Shown one piece after another: positions 5,060 to 10,149 of a stretch of DNA of 10,149 nucleotides. Source of the stretch: Pseudolabrys sp. (GTDB taxonomy: Bacteria > Pseudomonadota > Alphaproteobacteria > Rhizobiales > Xanthobacteraceae); contig JAQSCR010000503.1 in assembly GCA_029945495.1 (NCBI GenBank), positions 569-10,717 on the forward strand, written 5' to 3'. The notes beneath the pieces were generated by a model, which had not been told where the DNA came from, ran no database searches, and saw only the letters and a program-made list of their open reading frames with translations. Each line of letters begins with the position of its first letter. Within the stretch, counting starts at the first letter, position 1. Both the position numbers and the translations under genes were made by a program.

Positions 5060-7054
5060 ATGGGTATTTTTGGCGCGCTCACCACGGCGGTGTCCGGTAT
5101 GCGAGCGCAGGCTTTTGCGCTCGAAAACATCTCCGGCAACATCGCCAACTCGCAGACGACCGGGTTCAAGCGAACCGACACTAGTTTCCAGGATCTGATC
5201 CAGGACAACATCCCGTCCAAGCAGCAGGCCGGCAATGTGGTCGCCAACGCGCGATCAACCAATACCGTCCAAGGCAATGTGCAGAGCGCCGCGGTTTCGA
5301 CCTATATGGCGATCAACGGCGCCGGCTTCTTCGTGGTGGAAAAGCCCGCCAGCTTCTCCGACGGCAGGCCGACCTTCAGCGGCGTCGACAACTACACCCG
5401 CCGCGGCGACTTCGGCCTCGACCAGAACGGCTATCTGGTCAACGGCGCCGGCTACTACCTCATGGGCATTCGGGTCGATTCGACCACCGGCAACCTGACC
5501 GGCAGCGTGCCGACCATGCTGCAATTCCAGAACGGCTTCCTGCCGGCGCAGCAGACCTCCGAAATCGACTACCGCGCCAATCTTGCGAACTATCCTAAGA
5601 CAGTCGATTCCAACCCCGCCGTGCCGGGATCGGAACTGCTCAACCCGTCGAATTTCACGGCGAACCCAGTCAATGGCGCGCCCGCCGTCGCTAAGCTTAC
5701 AGGCAGCGGCGCCGGCATTTTGCCGGACGCGGCGGCGGTGCTAACGGCCTCGACCGACCTGACGGCGCTATCCGCCAATGCCGGCAATCTGGTGATTAAC
5801 GGCACCCCAATTGCGATCGCTGCCGCCGATAACGCAGCCGCGGTGAAAACTAAAATTAACCTGCAGACCGGCACCACAAACGTCGCGGCGAGCCTCGACG
5901 CGTCGAACCATCTCGTCCTCACCGGCACCGACGCCAAGACCAATATCCAGATCGGCGGCGCCAGCACGCTGGCCGTGCTGACCGACCTCGGCGTTTCGGT
6001 CGGCACGACCAATGCCACCAACATCGTCACGCAGGGCAAGGCGGCCAACGGTCAGACCTTGACCTTTGCCGTCGGCGCCAATGCTCCGCTGACAATCACC
6101 TTCGGCGCCGGCAACGTGATGACCTTGGCCGACTTGAACATCGCGCTCGGCGGCCTTGTCGGCGGTATCGCATCCGCCAACGCCTCGACCGGCGATATCA
6201 CCGTCACGTCGTCGACGACCACCGACACCATCACCGTCGGCGGCACCGCGACCGCGCGCAACTTTGGCATTCGGACTGCGTCCGCGCTGCCGTCCAACAA
6301 CACCGTGGTGGGACAGGACGTCACTTCGTTCCTCAACGAAAGCGTTTCCGGCGGCGCGGTCACCGCCTACGACACGTCGGGTTCGGCCGTGAACGTTCAA
6401 ATCCGCTGGGCCAAGGTCGACTCGTCGTCGCTCGGTGGCGGGCATGCCGACAAGTGGAACATGTTCTATCAGACCAATTCGAGCGCCACCGGCTCGCAGG
6501 CGGCCTGGCAGAACGTCGGTACCGACTACACCTTCACCGCCAACGGCAAGCTCAGCCCGGCGGTCAATTCGATCGTCCTGACCAATGTCGTGGTCGACGG
6601 CGTCTCGTTGGGCGACGTTCGCATGGTGCACAGCACCGACGGCATCACCCAATATGCCGACTCCAATGGCACCGTCCAGGTCAACCAGATGCAGCAGAAT
6701 GGCTACGCCGCAGGCCAACTGCTATCGGTGGCGGTGAACGACAAGGGCCGCATCGCCGGCACCTATTCGAACGGCCGCACCGTCGACCTTGCCGAAATCA
6801 CGCTCGCCAACTTTTCCGGCGCGAACAGTCTCAAAAAAGCCGACGGCGGTGCCTTCGCGGCGACTGCAGAGTCGGGTACGGCGACTTATGGCGCGGCCGG
6901 AAAAATCGCTGGCTCTTCCCTTGAGGGCTCGAACACCGATATTGCCGACGAGTTCACCAAGCTGATTGTCACGCAGCAGGCCTATTCGGCCAATACCAAG
7001 GTTATCACCACTGCCAACACGATGGTTCAGGATCTCCTGAACATGCTGCGATAG
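5060..7054 (+). CDS. flgE: Flagellar hook protein FlgE (expanded)
   Basis: The protein has 664 residues. ATG 5060 has GGAG at 5049-5052 with 7-nt spacing and begins MGIFGALTTAVSGMRAQAFA, the standard rod/hook N-terminus; the frame is open back to 5012, but that extension is not family-like. FlgE subunits form the curved hook joining rod and filament and are exported by the flagellar type III apparatus. Residues 5-45 are the Flg_bb_rod helix with NISGNIANSQTTGFKR, residues 80-160 the hook core (MAINGAGFFVV, TRRGDFGLDQNGYL), about 440-560 the FlgE D2-type domain, and 622-664 the C-terminal helix (GSNTDIADEFTKLIVTQQAYSANTKVI). E. coli FlgE has 402 residues; the extra length is largely a Thr/Ala/Gly-rich insert at about 205-425 holding two similar beta-rich modules (about 242-315 and 330-405) reminiscent of the flagellin hook IN motif. 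It is the first gene of the sigma-54 operon. Confidence 0.95.
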   Translation: MGIFGALTTAVSGMRAQAFALENISGNIANSQTTGFKRTDTSFQDLIQDNIPSKQQAGNVVANARSTNTVQGNVQSAAVSTYMAINGAGFFVVEKPASFSDGRPTFSGVDNYTRRGDFGLDQNGYLVNGAGYYLMGIRVDSTTGNLTGSVPTMLQFQNGFLPAQQTSEIDYRANLANYPKTVDSNPAVPGSELLNPSNFTANPVNGAPAVAKLTGSGAGILPDAAAVLTASTDLTALSANAGNLVINGTPIAIAAADNAAAVKTKINLQTGTTNVAASLDASNHLVLTGTDAKTNIQIGGASTLAVLTDLGVSVGTTNATNIVTQGKAANGQTLTFAVGANAPLTITFGAGNVMTLADLNIALGGLVGGIASANASTGDITVTSSTTTDTITVGGTATARNFGIRTASALPSNNTVVGQDVTSFLNESVSGGAVTAYDTSGSAVNVQIRWAKVDSSSLGGGHADKWNMFYQTNSSATGSQAAWQNVGTDYTFTANGKLSPAVNSIVLTNVVVDGVSLGDVRMVHSTDGITQYADSNGTVQVNQMQQNGYAAGQLLSVAVNDKGRIAGTYSNGRTVDLAEITLANFSGANSLKKADGGAFAATAESGTATYGAAGKIAGSSLEGSNTDIADEFTKLIVTQQAYSANTKVITTANTMVQDLLNMLR

Positions 7055-7098
7055 GACGACGCGGTTCGCGCCTGCCATAGAAAGAACAGTAGCCGGCC

Positions 7099-8964
7099 AT
7101 GGGTCTGTCTCAGGCACTCATCTCAGCGATTTCGGGGCTGAACGCCAACCAGTCCTCGCTGGCGCTGGTGTCGGCCAATGTCGCCAATGCCGGTACCGCA
7201 GGCTATGTCCGCAAGACCTCGAACCTGGTCGCGGTCGCCGGCAGCGGTACAGCGATCAGCGTCCGCGTCGCCAATGTGCAACGCGAACTCGATTCATACG
7301 TGCAGCGGCAGTTGCGCGTCGAGAATTCCGGCGCCAGTTACGCTACGACGCGTTCACAGATGCTGAATCAGTTGCAGGGCGTTTACGGCCAGCCCGGCTC
7401 GAACGCCGCGCTCGAGACGGTGTTCAACAATTTCACGTCGTCGCTGCAGGCCCTGACCAGCAGTCCCGACGATGCCGCGGCGCGATCCTCCGTGATCAGC
7501 AACGGCCAACTGCTGACGCAACAACTCAACAGCATGACCACCAGCATTCAGGGCTTGCGCGAGAATGCCGAACTGGGGATTTCCGACGCGGTATCCCAGG
7601 TGAATGACGCGCTGTCGCATATCGCGCAGCTCAATACCCAACTCGAGTCGACGACAACGATCGACGCCTCCGCCGCCAACATGCTGGACCAACGCGATAG
7701 CTATATCGACAAGCTGTCGAAGCTGATGGACATCAACGTCATCAAGGGCGATCAGGGCCAACTGACGGTCTATACCAATAGCGGCATTCAGCTGGTGAGC
7801 GACAAGGCCGGGAAAATCAGTTTCGACCCGCAAGGTACGATGTCGGCGACCACCCAATGGAGCGCCGACCCGACCGTGCGCCAGGTCGGCACGCTGACGC
7901 TCACCACCGCCAATGGCAGCAATGTCGATTTGATCCAGTCGCACGCCATTCGCTCCGGCTCGATCGCGGCCTATCTCCAGTTGCGCGACCGGGATCTGGT
8001 GCAGGCGCAGAGCCAGATCGATGCGCTCGCCGCCGCCATGTCGAGCAGCCTCTCCGACAAGACAACGGCCGGCGTCGCCGCGACGTCCGGTGCGCAGAGC
8101 GGCTTCGATCTCGATATTAGCGGGCTTTCGACCGGCAACAAGATCACCGTCAACTATACCGACTCGCTGACCAATACGGTTCATACAATTACCTTGATGC
8201 GCGTCGACGATCCTTCGGTGTTGCCGTTGTCCGACAGCGTGACCGCGGCTTCGAACGACAAGGTCTACGGCATCGACTTTTCCGGCGGCATGACCTCGGT
8301 GTATGGCCAGATTGCCAATGCCGTCGGCTCGACCGGAATGGTGGCCTCGAACACGGCCGGCACCACGCTGCGCATTCTCAATGACGGCGCCGGCAACGCC
8401 GTCACGGTGAATTCGGTGACGAAAACCGCGACGATGACGTCATTGCTGAGCGGCAGCAGTGAGTTGCCGTTCTTCACAGACGGCACCAGCATCTTCAGCG
8501 GCGCGATCGGCGCCGCCGGCTCCCAGAGCGTCGGCCTGGCCGGACGCATCACCGTCAACGGCAATTTGATCAACGATCCCTCGAAGCTCATCGGCTACTC
8601 CGCTTCGGTTGCCAATGGCGACAGCACGCGACCCGATTTCCTTTACAATCAGCTGACCGCCGCGTCGCAGACATATTCGCCCGCCACCGGCGTTGGCAGC
8701 ACCAATTCGCCGTTCGTCGGGTCGATCAGCACCTTTCTCCGTCAGGTGGTCAGCGTGCAGGGCCAGACGGCCGATGCCGCGGCAAGCCTGAAACAAGGCC
8801 AGGATGTCGTGCAGTCGTCGTTGCTGCAGCGCTTCGACGCCGCCGCCGGCGTCAATATCGACGAGGAAATGGCCAATCTTCTGTCGTTGCAAAATTCCTA
8901 TGCGGCCAATGCGCGCGTTCTGTCGGCGGTCAAAGACATGATCGACACTTTGATGAAGTTGTGA
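7099..8964 (+). CDS. flgK: Flagellar hook-associated protein 1 FlgK
   Basis: The protein has 621 residues and starts 44 bp after flgE. FlgK (HAP1) is the first of the two junction proteins between hook and filament and is secreted through the flagellar export channel. The N-terminus MGLSQALISAISGLNANQSS and the motif LVSANVANAGTAGYVRKT (23-40) are typical of FlgK; the C-terminal helix NIDEEMANLLSLQNSYAANARVLSAVKDMIDTLMKL (586-621) is the matching D0 half. A long helical D1 region covers about 80-215. Residues about 336-440 are an inserted beta-rich module (GLSTGNKITVNYTDS ... GTTLRIL) that helps explain the excess over the 547-residue E. coli protein. The bases before ATG 7099 show no convincing Shine-Dalgarno, so initiation may be weak or leaderless-like, but no better start exists without losing the conserved N-terminus. 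Confidence 0.94.
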   Translation: MGLSQALISAISGLNANQSSLALVSANVANAGTAGYVRKTSNLVAVAGSGTAISVRVANVQRELDSYVQRQLRVENSGASYATTRSQMLNQLQGVYGQPGSNAALETVFNNFTSSLQALTSSPDDAAARSSVISNGQLLTQQLNSMTTSIQGLRENAELGISDAVSQVNDALSHIAQLNTQLESTTTIDASAANMLDQRDSYIDKLSKLMDINVIKGDQGQLTVYTNSGIQLVSDKAGKISFDPQGTMSATTQWSADPTVRQVGTLTLTTANGSNVDLIQSHAIRSGSIAAYLQLRDRDLVQAQSQIDALAAAMSSSLSDKTTAGVAATSGAQSGFDLDISGLSTGNKITVNYTDSLTNTVHTITLMRVDDPSVLPLSDSVTAASNDKVYGIDFSGGMTSVYGQIANAVGSTGMVASNTAGTTLRILNDGAGNAVTVNSVTKTATMTSLLSGSSELPFFTDGTSIFSGAIGAAGSQSVGLAGRITVNGNLINDPSKLIGYSASVANGDSTRPDFLYNQLTAASQTYSPATGVGSTNSPFVGSISTFLRQVVSVQGQTADAAASLKQGQDVVQSSLLQRFDAAAGVNIDEEMANLLSLQNSYAANARVLSAVKDMIDTLMKL

Positions 8965-8971
8965 GGACGGC

Positions 8972-10149
8972 ATGACGATATCATCGATCGGCGGCAAACC
9001 GGCGACGGCGATCCAATCGCTTGTCGATCTGCGCAACACGCTCGACGACCTGCAGCGCCAGCTCAGCACCGGCAAGAAGGCGGTGACCTATGCCGGGCTC
9101 GGCGTCGATCGCGGCGTTACGGTCGGGCTCCGCTCGCAATTGTCCGCCATCACCAGTTACGACGCCACCGCCGATCAGGTGCAGACCCGCATCAACGTGG
9201 CGCAGACCTCGCTCGGCCGGATTTCCGATCTCGGCAGTTCCGTGAAAACCGCGATGATGCAGGGCAGCTACGGCACCGGCGCGATCGGCGCCAATACGGC
9301 GCAGTCGACCGCGCAGTTCTCGCTCGACGAAGTGCTGGGCCTGCTCAACACCCAGGCTGGCGATCATTACCTGTTTTCCGGGCGGGCCACCGACCAGCCG
9401 GCGGTCGAAACCTACGACCGTATTCTCAACGGCAACGGCGCCCAGGCCGGCCTCAAGCAGATCATTTCCGAGCGCAGCCAGGCCGATATCGGCACCAGCG
9501 GTCTGGGCCGGCTGACGGTCACCTCGCCGACCGCGACATCGGTCTCGGTGGCGGAGGATGCGGTGTCGCCGTTCGGCTTCAAGCTGGCGTCGATTTCGTC
9601 ATCGCTGACCAACGCGACCGTCAGCGGTCCGACCGGTTCGCCGCCGGCGGTCTCGGTCGACATGAGCGGCGGCATTCCCAACGTTGGCGACAGCTTGACG
9701 ATGCGCTTCAACATGCCGGACGGGACGACCGAAAACCTGACCATGACGGCAACCGCGACGGCGCCGCCCGGCGCCAATCAGTTTCTGATCGGCGCCGACG
9801 GCACCGCCACCGCCGCCAATCTGAGCACGGCGATCACCGCCTCGCTCGGCACGCTCGCCGCCACCTCGCTGACGGCGGCCTCGGCGGTGCAGGCATCGAA
9901 TGAATTCTTCAGCGCCGACTCTAGCACGCCGCCGCCGCGCGTGACCGGGCCGGCCTTCGGTTCCGCCACCGCCATGACGACCGGCAGCGCGGCCGATACG
10001 GTGATCTGGTACACCGGCGAAACCGGCACCGATTCCGCGCGCTCCACGGCGACCGCGCGGATTGATCCGACGCTCGCCGTCGGCTACGGCGTGCGCGGCA
10101 ACGACCCAGGCTTGCGCACGAGCGTGCACACCCGGGCGACGCTCGCGGC
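8972..10149 (+). CDS. flgL: Flagellar hook-associated protein 3 FlgL (3' end outside window)
   Basis: The frame from ATG 8972 is open to the right edge, giving 392 residues without a stop. GAGGA (8963-8967) overlaps the flgK stop codon, so the two genes are probably translationally coupled. FlgL (HAP3) is the second hook-filament junction protein and has a flagellin-like fold. Residues 1-140 are the flagellin-like helical N-terminus (QSLVDLRNTLDDLQRQLSTGKK at 15-36; later SLDEVLGLLNTQAGDHYLFSGRATDQPAV at 117-145, the hallmark of FlgL). Residues about 228-313 are a beta-rich insert (GDSLTMRFNMPDGTTENLTM ... TAANLSTAITASLGTL). The C-terminal D0/D1 helices are not reached at 392 residues, although E. 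coli FlgL is complete at 317, so this is a long variant. A flagellin gene is a less likely alternative, since position after flgE-flgK and the YLFSGRATDQPAV motif favour FlgL. Confidence 0.9.
   Translation, partial: MTISSIGGKPATAIQSLVDLRNTLDDLQRQLSTGKKAVTYAGLGVDRGVTVGLRSQLSAITSYDATADQVQTRINVAQTSLGRISDLGSSVKTAMMQGSYGTGAIGANTAQSTAQFSLDEVLGLLNTQAGDHYLFSGRATDQPAVETYDRILNGNGAQAGLKQIISERSQADIGTSGLGRLTVTSPTATSVSVAEDAVSPFGFKLASISSSLTNATVSGPTGSPPAVSVDMSGGIPNVGDSLTMRFNMPDGTTENLTMTATATAPPGANQFLIGADGTATAANLSTAITASLGTLAATSLTAASAVQASNEFFSADSSTPPPRVTGPAFGSATAMTTGSAADTVIWYTGETGTDSARSTATARIDPTLAVGYGVRGNDPGLRTSVHTRATLA

Noticed and set aside
5768..6718. 316-codon minus-strand open frame over the flgE insert
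   Set aside because: Its Gly/Arg/Val-rich product reflects the repetitive sense strand; no ribosome-binding site or domain is seen.

Overview
The window is about 10.1 kb of GC-rich DNA from an alphaproteobacterium, most likely a Bradyrhizobium/Rhodopseudomonas relative (Nitrobacteraceae). The reasons are the high-GC codon use, the strongly expanded FlgE/FlgK/FlgL proteins in one operon, a Caulobacter-type sigma-54 flagellar promoter, and short GC-rich palindromic repeats of a kind common in that group. The assignment rests on recognition of families and style; no search was run.

Left part (1-1416, + strand): the C-terminal two thirds of a MipA/OmpV outer-membrane barrel protein, then a lipoprotein that looks like the DUF4410 family with a long Lys/Ala/Pro-rich tail. 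Middle (1417-2225): about 0.8 kb with no credible protein gene. It opens with a good housekeeping promoter (TTGACA / TATATT) that faces no ORF but a run of at least five strong hairpins, a candidate small RNA. After that come three unrelated palindromic repeat elements: a 91-bp cloverleaf-like palindrome, a 102-bp nested palindrome, and a 29-bp element present twice in inverted orientation.

Next is a CoxD-like MoxR AAA+ ATPase on the minus strand (2226-3071), without its usual VWA-domain partner beside it. Divergent from it lies a methionine sulfoxide repair operon (3237-4862): Sec-exported MsrA, Tat-exported MsrB and a second, apparently cytoplasmic MsrB. The two MsrB genes are tandem paralogs with long blocks of identical DNA. 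Together they can repair both S- and R-methionine sulfoxide outside the cytoplasm and R-methionine sulfoxide inside it.

The operon ends in a Rho-independent terminator. The same 200-bp gap carries the control region of the flagellar hook operon: a CGGCAG-rich palindrome at about -118, an IHF-like site and a textbook sigma-54 -24/-12 element (TGGCAC-N5-TTGC). This drives flgE, flgK and flgL (5060 to the right edge), which encode the hook and the two hook-filament junction proteins. All three are longer than their enteric counterparts because of inserted beta-rich modules that look alike.

No wholly new system is evident. The most worthwhile leads are the orphan promoter with its structured RNA-like region, the compact enhancer/IHF/sigma-54 region, the split-compartment Msr operon with MsrB sequence homogenisation, and the shared insert modules in the three hook proteins.
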